In this document: positions 10,927 to 20,225 of the stretch, in pieces
How positions within the stretch are numbered: the stretch's first letter is position 1
Layout of the letters: the number at the start of each line of letters is the position of its first letter
DNA from: an uncultured Roseovarius sp.
Lineage (GTDB): Bacteria; Pseudomonadota; Alphaproteobacteria; Rhodobacterales; Rhodobacteraceae
Length of the DNA: 64,000 nt
Direction: 5' to 3'
Assembly (NCBI GenBank): GCA_947503145.1
Contig: CANNCP010000003.1
Coordinates: 248,001-312,000, forward strand
Notes under the pieces: model-generated
What the model saw: only the letters and a program-made list of their open reading frames with translations
The model's database searches: none
What the model was told of the DNA's origin: nothing
Translations under genes and position numbers: made by a program

Positions 10927-12171
10927 ATGCCGATTACTGACCCCGTGACAGCCAACGATCGCGATTACCCAGCGCCGAAGGTTTGTGCGATCGCGATTTG
11001 CCTGGATGGGTGCGAGCCTGCGTATCTGGAGGCGGCGATAGCGGACGGGTTGATGCCGCATCTGGCGCGGATGCGCGGGACGGGCACTGACCGGCTGGCG
11101 CATTCGGTCATTCCGTCCTTTACCAACCCCAACAATCTGAGCATCGCGACGGGCCGCCCGCCGATTGTGCACGGGATCTGCGGCAACTACCTTTATGATC
11201 CCGAAACCGGGACCGAAGTGATGATGAATGACGTGCGATTCCTGCGCGCGCCGACGGTATTTTCGGCGTTTTACGAGGCGGGGGCAAAGGTGGCGGTGGT
11301 CACGGCCAAGGACAAGCTGCGCGCGCTTCTGGGTGCGGGGCTGCGGTTCGACGAGGACCGGGCAAAGTGCTTTTCCGCCGAAAAATCAGATACATCTACC
11401 CTGGCCGAGCATGGGCAGGAGGCTGCCAGCAAATGGCTGGGGATGGCGCAGCCGCAGGTCTATTCGGCAGAACTGAGCGAATTTGTCTTTGCCGCGGGCG
11501 TCAAGCTGTTAACCGAATGGAAACCGGATGTGATGTATCTGACCACGACGGACTACGTGCAGCACAAATATGCGCCCGATGACGCGCAGGCCAAGGCGTT
11601 CTACGAGATGTTCGATAAATATCTCGGGCAGCTTGATGCCATGGGCGCGGCCATCGTGGTGACGGCGGATCACGGGATGAAGCCCAAGCATGATGGCAAT
11701 GGTGATCCGCAGGTGATCTATGTGCAGGATCTGCTGGACGACTGGCTGGGCGAGGCGGCGGCGCGGGTGATCCTGCCGATCACCGACCCATATGTGGTGC
11801 ATCATGGTGCACTGGGTGGCTTTGCCACTGCCTATCTGCCCGAGGGCGCGGATCGGGCGGACATCATCGCGCGGCTGGCGAAACGCTCCGAGTTGCTCGA
11901 TGTGATGGGGCGCGAGGCGGCGGTCGAGCGGTTCGAGTTGCCCGCTGACCGGATCGGCGATATCGTGATGATTTCTACCGAGAACATGACCATCGGCACA
12001 TCGGCGCACCGCCACGATCTGGCGGCACTGAATGAGCCGCTGCGCAGCCATGGAGGGCTGACCGAGCAGGTCGTACCGTTTATCGTGAACCGGGTGATCG
12101 ACCTGCCGTCAAAGCCGGAATTGCGCAATTTCGACGCATTATTCTACGCCACGACTGCGGCGGCGCTGTGA
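10927..12171 (+). CDS. phnA: Phosphonoacetate hydrolase
   Basis: Alkaline-phosphatase-superfamily motifs CLDGCEPAYLEAAI, SFTNPNNLSIATGRPP, VVTADHGMKPKHD; neighbours phnW and phnY. Confidence 0.9.
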   Translation: MPITDPVTANDRDYPAPKVCAIAICLDGCEPAYLEAAIADGLMPHLARMRGTGTDRLAHSVIPSFTNPNNLSIATGRPPIVHGICGNYLYDPETGTEVMMNDVRFLRAPTVFSAFYEAGAKVAVVTAKDKLRALLGAGLRFDEDRAKCFSAEKSDTSTLAEHGQEAASKWLGMAQPQVYSAELSEFVFAAGVKLLTEWKPDVMYLTTTDYVQHKYAPDDAQAKAFYEMFDKYLGQLDAMGAAIVVTADHGMKPKHDGNGDPQVIYVQDLLDDWLGEAAARVILPITDPYVVHHGALGGFATAYLPEGADRADIIARLAKRSELLDVMGREAAVERFELPADRIGDIVMISTENMTIGTSAHRHDLAALNEPLRSHGGLTEQVVPFIVNRVIDLPSKPELRNFDALFYATTAAAL

Positions 12172-12228
12172 GGGCAGGGTGATGATAACAGTCTGGCAAG
12201 GTTTGGCATATAAAGGTGGGGTGACGCG

Positions 12229-13677
12229 ATGAGCAGATCGGAGATCAGGCATGAAGGTATGCGTATCGGCGGGCAGGAGGTGTTTACCGATGCGGTGATC
12301 GAGGTAACATACCCCTATACCGGCGAGGTGATCGGCACGGTGCCGGCGGGCGGGGCAGAGCACGCGGCGCGTGCGTTCCAGATCGCGGCGAACTATACGC
12401 CAAAGCTCAGCCGGTATGAGCGCAGCCAGATACTGCAGCGGGCGGGCGAGCTGATCGGCGAACGGCGCGACTATCTGGCCAAATGGCTGGTGCTGGAGCT
12501 GGGTATCTGCCACCAGCACGCGATCTACGAGACCCGGCGCGCGCAGGATGTCTACCAGTTCGCCGCGATGCAGGCGCTGCAGGACGACGGCGAGATATTC
12601 TCGTGTGACCTCACGCATAACGGCAAGGAGCGCAAGATATTCACCAAGCGCGAACCGGTGCGCGCGATCTCGGCGATCACGCCGTTTAACCATCCGCTGA
12701 ACATGGTCAGCCACAAGATCGCGCCGTCGATTGCCACCAACAACTGTATGGTGTGCAAGCCGACCGAGCTAACGCCGCTGACGGCGATCGCGCTGGCGGA
12801 CATTCTCTATGAGGCGGGGCTGCCGCCCGAGATGTTCCAGATCGTGACCGGCTGGCCTGCCGACATCGGCGAAGAAATGATGGTGAACGAACATATCGAC
12901 ATCGTCACCTTCACGGGCGGCGTACCGGTGGGCAAGCTGATCGCGTCCAAGGCGGGCTACAAGCGTCAGGCGCTGGAACTGGGCGGGAACGATCCGCTGA
13001 TCGTGTGTAATGACCTGAGCGATGCAGACCTCGACAAGGCGGCGACGATTGCGGTGGCGGGTGCGACCGGCAATTCCGGCCAACGCTGCACCGCGATCAA
13101 GCGTATTCTGGTGCAGGAAAGCGTTGCCGACAAATTCGTTCCGCTGGTTCTGGCGAAGGCCAAGAAGATCAGGTTTGGCGATCCGCAAGATCCCGAAACC
13201 GAACTGGGCTGCGTGATCCACGCGCAGGCCGCCGAGCTCTTTGAGAATCGCGTGCTGGACGCCGAGAAGCAGGGCGCAAAGATACTCTACCATCCGGGAC
13301 GGCAGGGCGCGCTCCTGCCGCCCATCGTGGTCGATCATGTGCCGCATGCCAGCGAACTGGTCATGGAAGAAACGTTCGGGCCGATCATTCCCATCGTGCG
13401 CGTGCCCGACGACGACGCCGAGGTGATGGCCATCTCCAACGGCACCCAGTTCGGCCTGTCCTCGGGCGTGTGCACCAACGACCTGAACCGTGCGATTGCC
13501 TATATCAACGGGCTGGACGTAGGCACCTGCAACATCTGGGAGCAACCCGGCTACCGGATCGAAATGTCCCCCTTCGGCGGCATCAAGGACAGCGGCAACG
13601 CCGTCAAGGAAGGCGTCATCGAGGCCATGAAGTTCTTTACCAACGTCAAGACATACTCCCTGCCATGGCCCAACTGA
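12229..13677 (+). CDS. phnY: Phosphonoacetaldehyde dehydrogenase
   Basis: ALDH family: [36 protein letters not shown]; syntenic with phnA/phnW. Confidence 0.88.
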   Translation: MSRSEIRHEGMRIGGQEVFTDAVIEVTYPYTGEVIGTVPAGGAEHAARAFQIAANYTPKLSRYERSQILQRAGELIGERRDYLAKWLVLELGICHQHAIYETRRAQDVYQFAAMQALQDDGEIFSCDLTHNGKERKIFTKREPVRAISAITPFNHPLNMVSHKIAPSIATNNCMVCKPTELTPLTAIALADILYEAGLPPEMFQIVTGWPADIGEEMMVNEHIDIVTFTGGVPVGKLIASKAGYKRQALELGGNDPLIVCNDLSDADLDKAATIAVAGATGNSGQRCTAIKRILVQESVADKFVPLVLAKAKKIRFGDPQDPETELGCVIHAQAAELFENRVLDAEKQGAKILYHPGRQGALLPPIVVDHVPHASELVMEETFGPIIPIVRVPDDDAEVMAISNGTQFGLSSGVCTNDLNRAIAYINGLDVGTCNIWEQPGYRIEMSPFGGIKDSGNAVKEGVIEAMKFFTNVKTYSLPWPN

Positions 13678-13703
13678 CCTAGACCACGTTTTCTCCCGAA
13701 ACT

Positions 13704-13735
13704 GCGGGGCTCAGGAAATGGGCCCCGCTTTTTTT
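13704..13735 (+). terminator. Rho-independent terminator between phnY and the pbfA-like gene
   Basis: GCGGGGC-TCAGGAAATGG-GCCCCGC-TTTTTTT; 15 nt before the next ATG. Confidence 0.8.
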
Positions 13736-13749
13736 CCGCGAGGTGCCAG

Positions 13750-15105
13750 ATGGCGCAGATTGCCCATACCGAAGGTGAAGCCAACACGTCGCAGGCGCGC
13801 CGAGATTGGTCCGCGACCGAAACCGATGATGCGGCGCGCGACCTCTTGCGCCGCGATGCGGACGTGTTTCTGCATCAGAGCCTGTCCAGCCCCTGTGTAT
13901 CGACCATCGCCCGGGCCGAGGGCATCTGGATCGAGGATGTGGCCGGGCGGCGCTACATGGATTTTCACGGCAATTCGGTGCATCATATCGGCTATGGTCA
14001 TCCGCGCCTGATCGCCGCGATCAAGGATCAGATGGATGCGCTGCCCTTCTCGCCGCGGCGCTTTACCAATGATGTGGCCGTGAAACTGGCCGAACGGCTG
14101 GCCGAAATCGCCCCCGGCGATCTGGGCAAGACGCTATTTACCACCGGTGGTTCGGACGCCAATGAGGTGGCGCTGAAAATCGCGCGCGCGGCCACGGGTC
14201 GTTTCAAGACGCTGAGTTTCTGGGATGCGTTCCATGGCGCCGGGTTCGGGGCCGCCTCGGTGGGGGGCGAGGCGACGTTTCGCAGCCATATTGCCGGGCC
14301 ACTGCTGCCCGGGGCCGAACATGTGGCGCCGTTTCACTGCTATCACTGCGCCTACGGCCATCCGGGGCCGGAAAACTGCGGGCTGGCTTGTGCGAAGATG
14401 GTCGATTATGTCCTCGGGCGCGAGGGCGATGTGGCGGCCGTCATCGCAGAGCCGATGCGCGCCGTGCCCGTGGTGCCACCACCCGGCTACTGGAAGGCCG
14501 TGCAGGCCGCATGCCACAAACACGGTGCGCTGCTGATCATGGACGAAATTCCCACAGGGCTGGGCAAGACGGGCGAAATGTTCGCGTTCCAGCATGACGG
14601 GATCATTCCGGACATCGTGACCCTGGGCAAGGCGCTGGGGGGCGGCATCCTGCCGATTGCCGCAGTCGTGGCGCGGGACGATCTGGATGTCTGCGGCGAT
14701 TTCGCCATTGGTCACTACACTCACGAGAAAAACCCGGTCACGGCGCGCGCCGCGCTGACGACGCTTGATATCATCGCCGATGAGGGGCTGGTCGAGCGTT
14801 CCGCCACGCTGGGTCGCGCCGCGATGGACCGGCTGCGCGACAAGATAGGATCACACGCCAATGTCGGCGATATCCGGGGCAGGGGCCTGATGTTCGGGGT
14901 CGAGATCGTATCGGACAGGGCGGCACGCACACCCGACCCGCAATTGGCCGAAGCGATCTATTACGCCTGCCTCGCGCGCGGCCTCAGCTTCAAGATCAGC
15001 GCAGGCAATGTGCTGACCCTGTCGCCGCCGCTGACGATCCGTCAGCAGGATCTGGATGATGCACTGGGCATCGTTGAGGATGCAATTCGGGAATGCGCCG
15101 CTTGA
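13750..15105 (+). CDS. Class III PLP enzyme, candidate (R)-1-hydroxy-2-aminoethylphosphonate ammonia-lyase (PbfA-like)
   Basis: Class III aminotransferase fold (DFHGNSVHHIGYGHP, IMDEIPTGLGKTGEMFAFQH, TLGKALGGGILP) plus phn context; the function is inferred. Confidence 0.7.
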   Translation: MAQIAHTEGEANTSQARRDWSATETDDAARDLLRRDADVFLHQSLSSPCVSTIARAEGIWIEDVAGRRYMDFHGNSVHHIGYGHPRLIAAIKDQMDALPFSPRRFTNDVAVKLAERLAEIAPGDLGKTLFTTGGSDANEVALKIARAATGRFKTLSFWDAFHGAGFGAASVGGEATFRSHIAGPLLPGAEHVAPFHCYHCAYGHPGPENCGLACAKMVDYVLGREGDVAAVIAEPMRAVPVVPPPGYWKAVQAACHKHGALLIMDEIPTGLGKTGEMFAFQHDGIIPDIVTLGKALGGGILPIAAVVARDDLDVCGDFAIGHYTHEKNPVTARAALTTLDIIADEGLVERSATLGRAAMDRLRDKIGSHANVGDIRGRGLMFGVEIVSDRAARTPDPQLAEAIYYACLARGLSFKISAGNVLTLSPPLTIRQQDLDDALGIVEDAIRECAA

Positions 15106-15947
15106 ACGCCGGGATTTTCCTGCTCGTTCTCTTTGCCGCATTCCTGCACGCGTTCTGGAATGCCATCGTAAAGGGGGCCGCAGACAAGGCGGTGATGTTG
15201 GGGTTCATCGCGCTGGGTCACGTCGTTCCGGGCATTGTACTGATCGCCATTTCCGACCCGGTGACCGCGGCGACGATCCCCTACATCATTGCATCGACGG
15301 TGATCCACTGGGCGTATTACATCCTGCTGAACACGGCCTACCGGGTGGGCGATTTGAGCGTGGTGTATCCCATTGCGCGCGGCCTTGCGCCGATCCTGAT
15401 CGCATTGGGTGCGCAGTTCTGGGTGGGCGAGACGCTGCCTCTTGCGGCATGGATCGGCATTCTTGCGGTCTCGGCAGGAATCATGATCCTGGCGGCGCAG
15501 CGCAAGGCGGCACCAATGCCGGTGGTCGGATATCTGGCCGCGATCGGCGTTGCGATCTCCATCGCGAGCTATTCGCTCGTCGATGGTGTCGGTGTCCGGT
15601 TGTCTGGCAGCACGCTGGGCTATATAGGTTGGCTCTTTACAGCAGAGGCGCTTGTTGTAGCTTTCGTTTTCGGGACCAGGTGGCAACGCGTGCGTGTGCT
15701 TCCGGCAAAGACCCTCATGCTGGGCCTTTTCGGTGGCATGATTTCGGGGACCGCTTACGGTCTGGTACTGATTGCCAAGGCGCAGGCACCGCTGGGCATC
15801 GTTTCGGCGCTGCGTGAAACCTCGGTGATTTTTGCGGCGTTGATCGGCGTATTGTGGTTCCACGAAGGCCCGAAGCCTGCCAGAATCGTGGCCGCCATCG
15901 TGGTGGGGTGCGGCATTGTCGTTATCGCCGGAACAAAGGGGAGTTGA
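15093..15947 (+). CDS. DMT/EamA-family transporter
   Basis: About 10 hydrophobic segments; overlaps the preceding gene. Confidence 0.75.
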   Translation: MRRLNAGIFLLVLFAAFLHAFWNAIVKGAADKAVMLGFIALGHVVPGIVLIAISDPVTAATIPYIIASTVIHWAYYILLNTAYRVGDLSVVYPIARGLAPILIALGAQFWVGETLPLAAWIGILAVSAGIMILAAQRKAAPMPVVGYLAAIGVAISIASYSLVDGVGVRLSGSTLGYIGWLFTAEALVVAFVFGTRWQRVRVLPAKTLMLGLFGGMISGTAYGLVLIAKAQAPLGIVSALRETSVIFAALIGVLWFHEGPKPARIVAAIVVGCGIVVIAGTKGS

Positions 15948-16012
15948 ATGATCATGTTGACACGCTTGACGCATAATCACCGCCCCTGTGGCCAGGCAGA
16001 AGGCTGTCCGCC

Positions 16013-17698
16013 GTGCTGATCCTGTCGTTTCTCGTGCACTTGGCAGGGGCTACGATGCTGCTGCTCTTTGCGGTGCGCATGGTGCGTACCGGGATCGAGC
16101 GCGCGTTCGGGTCGTCCTTTCGGCGGGTTGTCACTCAAAATCGTAACCCGTTCAGTGCGGCCGCTGCCGGACTGATGCTGGCGATCGTGCTGCAAAGTTC
16201 CGCGGCGGTCGCATTGCTGGTGGCGGGTTTTTCGGCGGCGGGTGCGCTTACGTTCGGTGTCGGGCTGGCGGTCGTGCTGGGCGCCGACCTGGGATCGGCC
16301 CTGCTCATTCAGGTGTTTTCGTTCAATCTCGATTGGCTGGTGCCGGTTCTGCTGGCTATCGGTGGCGGGCTGTTCGTCAAGGCCGAGCAGCGACGGCTGC
16401 GCCAGTTCGGACGGATCATCCTGGGGATCGCGTTCATCCTGATCTCGCTGCGGTTCCTGCGCGAGACGATGGACCCGATCCGTGACAGCAGTTTTCTGCC
16501 CGCAATTGCCGATTATCTGGTTGCGGATTTTGTCACTGCTTTTCTGGTCGGTACGTTTCTGGCGTTCATCATGCATTCCAGTGTCGCGGTCATTCTGATG
16601 TGTGTCACGCTGGTTGCGGTGGGCGCCATCCCGGTCGCGGCCGGGGTCTCGCTGGTGTTGGGGGCCAACCTCGGCAGTGCGTTGATTCCGGTCTGGCTCA
16701 CGCGGGGCATGAGCGGCACCGCACGACGTGTCCCGGCGGCCAACCTCGTGGTGCGCGGGCTTGGGGCGGTCCTGGCGCTGGTTGCGGTGAACCGGCTCGA
16801 ACTGCTGCCCTATATCGGGCCGCAGGATTCGGCGCAGACGCTGATCAATGCGCATATCCTGTTCAACATGCTCCTGCTGTTGGTGACCATTTTGTTCTGT
16901 CACCGGCTTCAACGACCGTTTGTCCGGCTGTTGCCGGACCATGCGCCCTCATTCGAAGAACAATCGCCGATGTATCGGTCGACGCTGGACGATACGGTGC
17001 TGGACAAGCCGCATCTGGCGATTGCCAACCTCAGACGCGAAGTGCTGCGCATGGTCCAGCTGGTCGAGACGATGATTCAGCCGGTCATGGATTTCTACCA
17101 GACCTATGATCCGGGCCGCGCCCGCACCGCGATCGCGCAGGATAATTTTGTGAACACAGCTCTGGATGACATCCGGCGCTATGCTGCCGCCATCCAGGGC
17201 GAAGGCCTGGCCAAGGGCGAGAGCAAACGGGTGCGCGAGCTGACGGAATACGCCATCGCCATCGAGGGGGCAGGCGATATCGTGGTCAAGCGGCTGATTC
17301 CGCTGGCCAAGGAAAAGCACGAAAAAGGCATCAAGTTCTCGCCCAACGGACAAGCCGAGATTTGTCACATGCACGAGCAGGTGCAATCGAACATGGTGCT
17401 GGCGTCGAACTTGCTGATTTCGGACGACCTGGAGAGCGCACGCCTCTTGCTGGAGGAAAAGCAGGAAATGGCCCGGCTGGAGCGCAAGAGCCGCAAGCGT
17501 CACCTCAAACGACTGAGCGAGGGGGTGGAGATCAGCTTTGACTCCAGCGATATCCACCTCGAAACCGTCAGTTCACTGCGGGATTTCAACAGTTACATGG
17601 CCTCTGCCGCCTACCCGATCCTGCAACGCGGGGGGCAACTGCTAGAAACACGGCTGATCGAGCAGGATTACGACGACATTGAGATCAGGCAGCGCTGA
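16013..17698 (+). CDS. Na/Pi cotransporter family protein (NptA/YjbB-like) with C-terminal PhoU-like region
   Basis: LQSSAAVALLVAGF, MHSSVAVILMCVTLV (QSS-type repeats), VVLGADLGSALL; helical PhoU-like C-terminus. Confidence 0.88.
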   Translation: MLILSFLVHLAGATMLLLFAVRMVRTGIERAFGSSFRRVVTQNRNPFSAAAAGLMLAIVLQSSAAVALLVAGFSAAGALTFGVGLAVVLGADLGSALLIQVFSFNLDWLVPVLLAIGGGLFVKAEQRRLRQFGRIILGIAFILISLRFLRETMDPIRDSSFLPAIADYLVADFVTAFLVGTFLAFIMHSSVAVILMCVTLVAVGAIPVAAGVSLVLGANLGSALIPVWLTRGMSGTARRVPAANLVVRGLGAVLALVAVNRLELLPYIGPQDSAQTLINAHILFNMLLLLVTILFCHRLQRPFVRLLPDHAPSFEEQSPMYRSTLDDTVLDKPHLAIANLRREVLRMVQLVETMIQPVMDFYQTYDPGRARTAIAQDNFVNTALDDIRRYAAAIQGEGLAKGESKRVRELTEYAIAIEGAGDIVVKRLIPLAKEKHEKGIKFSPNGQAEICHMHEQVQSNMVLASNLLISDDLESARLLLEEKQEMARLERKSRKRHLKRLSEGVEISFDSSDIHLETVSSLRDFNSYMASAAYPILQRGGQLLETRLIEQDYDDIEIRQR

Positions 17699-17748
17699 AC
17701 GCTTATGCGTTCGACCTGAATCCCACATTCAAAGCGATAGATTTATGC

Positions 17749-17771
17749 CCGTGCATGTTTTTCATGCACGG
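17749..17771. repeat. Perfect inverted repeat CCGTGCATG-TTTTT-CATGCACGG
   Basis: Read directly from the sequence between nptA-like and the SBP gene. Confidence 0.7.
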
Positions 17772-17809
17772 CTGCATTTGCGTGCATTTGCGCGGCAAGC
17801 TTTTGACCA

Positions 17810-17827
17810 TTGTCACATGACTGTTGC
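17810..17827 (+). promoter_or_regulatory. Candidate Pho box (TTGTCAC-ATGA-CTGTTGC) upstream of the phosphonate ABC transporter
   Basis: Two CTGTCAC-like heptamers with 11-nt periodicity, about 175 nt upstream of the SBP start. Confidence 0.4.
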
Positions 17828-18001
17828 GCGACGTGTTTAGGTAGAGCAGACTTGAAGGGTCGAGAGATCCCTGGATAGGCAGAGGTTATGCATTGGTAGG
17901 AAATATCGATTTGGCTTCTTGGTTGTCTTTGTAAGAAGGTTTGTGGAACGAAAAGGTCCGCATGAACGGTCCCGGCTAATAACCAACAGAGGAGATAGGG
18001 A

Positions 18002-19021
18002 ATGAAAAAATTATCAAAGGTGCTGGGCGGTGTTGCGCTCGCGGCGCTGATGGCGACCGGCGCGCTGGCCGAAACGGAATTGACGGTCTACACCGCTGTC
18101 GAGGCAGTGGATCTGCCGCGCTACAAGGAAGCGTTCGAGAAGCTGCACCCGGACATCACGATCAACTGGGTGCGCGATTCGACCGGCGTGATTACTGCCA
18201 AGCTGCTGGCCGAGAAGAACAACCCCCAGGCCGATATCATCTGGGGCGTGTCGGCGACGTCGCTGCTGCTGATGAAATCCGAGGGCATGCTGGAGCCTTA
18301 TAAGCCGGAAGGCGTCGAGAACCTGAAAAAGGGCTTCTACGACAGCGATGAGCCGCCATACTGGGTCGGGCAGGACGCCTATGTCGGGGCGGTCTGCGTC
18401 AATACGATCGAGGCCGAGAAGCATGGCCTCACGATGCCGACTTCATGGAAGGATCTGACTGATCCCATGTACAAGGACATGGTCATCATGCCGAACCCGA
18501 ATTCCTCGGGAACAGGCTTTCTGGACGTGTCGGGCTGGCTTCAGATCTTTGGCGAGGATGAAGGCTGGGCCTATATGGACGCGCTGCACGAGAATATCGC
18601 GCGCTACACCCACTCGGGCTCGAAACCTTGCAAACTCGCCGCATCCGGTGAGATCCCGATCGGCGTGAGCTTTGCGTTCCGTGGCGCCAAGTCCAAATCC
18701 GAAGGTGCGCCAATCGAGATCATCGTACCCTCTGAGGGCGTCGGCTGGGACATGGAGTCCTCGGCTATCGTTGCGGGAACGGATGATCTGGAAGCGGCGC
18801 AGAAGCTGATGGATTTTGCCGTCACCAAGCAGGCAAACGAGATGTACAATCAGAGCTTTGCGGTCGTCGCGATGCCGGGTATCGCCAAGCCGGTCGAGCA
18901 TTTCCCCGAAGGTCTGGAAGAGGCCATGATCGACAACGATTTCGAGTTTGCGGCCAACAATCGTGCCCGTATCCTCGAAGAATGGCAGAAGCGCTACGAC
19001 AGCAAATCCGAAGCCAAGTAA
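18002..19021 (+). CDS. 2-aminoethylphosphonate-type ABC transporter, substrate-binding protein
   Basis: Signal peptide; Fe3+-type/AEP SBP: ETELTVYTAVEAVDLPRYKEAFEKLHPDI ... WVRDSTGVITAKLLAEKNNPQADIIWG. Confidence 0.85.
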   Translation: MKKLSKVLGGVALAALMATGALAETELTVYTAVEAVDLPRYKEAFEKLHPDITINWVRDSTGVITAKLLAEKNNPQADIIWGVSATSLLLMKSEGMLEPYKPEGVENLKKGFYDSDEPPYWVGQDAYVGAVCVNTIEAEKHGLTMPTSWKDLTDPMYKDMVIMPNPNSSGTGFLDVSGWLQIFGEDEGWAYMDALHENIARYTHSGSKPCKLAASGEIPIGVSFAFRGAKSKSEGAPIEIIVPSEGVGWDMESSAIVAGTDDLEAAQKLMDFAVTKQANEMYNQSFAVVAMPGIAKPVEHFPEGLEEAMIDNDFEFAANNRARILEEWQKRYDSKSEAK

Positions 19022-19026
19022 TCAGA

Positions 19027-19052
19027 TGGGGGCGGCCCAGGTCGCCCCTTTT
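19027..19052 (+). terminator. Intrinsic terminator/attenuator between SBP and ATPase genes
   Basis: GGGGCGGCC-CAG-GTCGCCCC-TTTTT (the stem includes a G-T pair). Confidence 0.7.
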
Positions 19053-19055
19053 TCA

Positions 19056-20222
19056 ATGCCAAATCAGACATTTCAGAATAAGGACGATCCCCACGTGCCC
19101 GAGGTGACGCCCGCCGATCCTGCATATCTTAAAATTGAAAACCTGTGGAAGGCATTCGGCGACTTCCTGGCGCTCAGCAACGTGTCACTGGACATCAAAG
19201 AAGGCGAATTCGTCTGCTTTCTCGGCCCCTCGGGCTGCGGCAAGACCACGCTCTTGCGCGCGATTGCCGGGCTGGACCTGCAAACACGCGGCACCGTCCA
19301 TCAGGGCGGCAAGGACATCTCGAACCTGCCGCCGTCCGGTCGTGACTTTGGTATCGTGTTCCAGTCCTATGCGCTGTTTCCCAATCTCACGATCGAAAAG
19401 AACATCGCTTTCGGCCTCGAAAATACCGGCCGCAGCAAGGCCGAGATCGCCAAGCGGGTGGCCAGCCTGCTGGACATCGTGGGCCTGCCGGAACAGGGCC
19501 GGAAATACCCTGCGCAACTCTCGGGCGGCCAGCAGCAGCGTATCGCGCTGGCGCGTGCCATCGCGACCAACCCCGGCCTGTTGCTGCTGGACGAACCGCT
19601 GTCGGCGCTTGATGCCAAGGTGCGCGTGCACTTGCGCCACGAGATCAAGGAACTTCAGCGCAAGCTGGGCGTGACCACGGTGATGGTGACGCATGATCAG
19701 GAAGAGGCGCTGGTGATGGCCGACAAGATCGTGGTGATGAACCACGGCGTGATCGAGCAGGTCGGATCGCCCACGGAAATTTACCGCGCGCCCAAGACGC
19801 TCTTTGTTGCGGGCTTCATCGGTGAGATGAACCAGATCCCGGCGCAGGCCGGTGCGGCGGACGAAGTCGTGATTGGCGGTGTAACGATGAAATCGCAGTC
19901 GCATGGCTTTGCCAGGGGGGTGCCGATCGTCGCGACGGTCCGGCCCAACGACATCATCCCGCACGGTGACGGTGCCCATTTGCCCGGCGGCGATGACGCG
20001 ATCCAGACCGAGGAAAACGTGCTTGAGGTGCTGGTGGACGAGATGGAATTTCTGGGTTCGTTCTGGCGCTGCAGGCTGAAACACGACTGTTTCGGTGATG
20101 GTGAACTGATCGCGGATTTTTCCGTGAACGCGGTCCGGCGGCTTGAACTGTCAAGCGGGCGGATGATGACGGTAGAGTTGGCGCAGACGCGAATGCTGGC
20201 CTTTGACAAGCCGGAGGCGTGA
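19056..20222 (+). CDS. 2-aminoethylphosphonate-type ABC transporter, ATP-binding protein
   Basis: Walker A GPSGCGKTT, LSGGQQQR signature, Walker B LLLLDEPLSALDAK; ATG at 19056 preferred. Confidence 0.9.
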   Translation: MPNQTFQNKDDPHVPEVTPADPAYLKIENLWKAFGDFLALSNVSLDIKEGEFVCFLGPSGCGKTTLLRAIAGLDLQTRGTVHQGGKDISNLPPSGRDFGIVFQSYALFPNLTIEKNIAFGLENTGRSKAEIAKRVASLLDIVGLPEQGRKYPAQLSGGQQQRIALARAIATNPGLLLLDEPLSALDAKVRVHLRHEIKELQRKLGVTTVMVTHDQEEALVMADKIVVMNHGVIEQVGSPTEIYRAPKTLFVAGFIGEMNQIPAQAGAADEVVIGGVTMKSQSHGFARGVPIVATVRPNDIIPHGDGAHLPGGDDAIQTEENVLEVLVDEMEFLGSFWRCRLKHDCFGDGELIADFSVNAVRRLELSSGRMMTVELAQTRMLAFDKPEA

Positions 20223-20225
20223 TCC

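Noticed and set aside
15977-16942. 321-aa minus-strand ORF
   Set aside because: Antisense of the Na/Pi transporter; extremely Q/R/D-rich low-complexity translation
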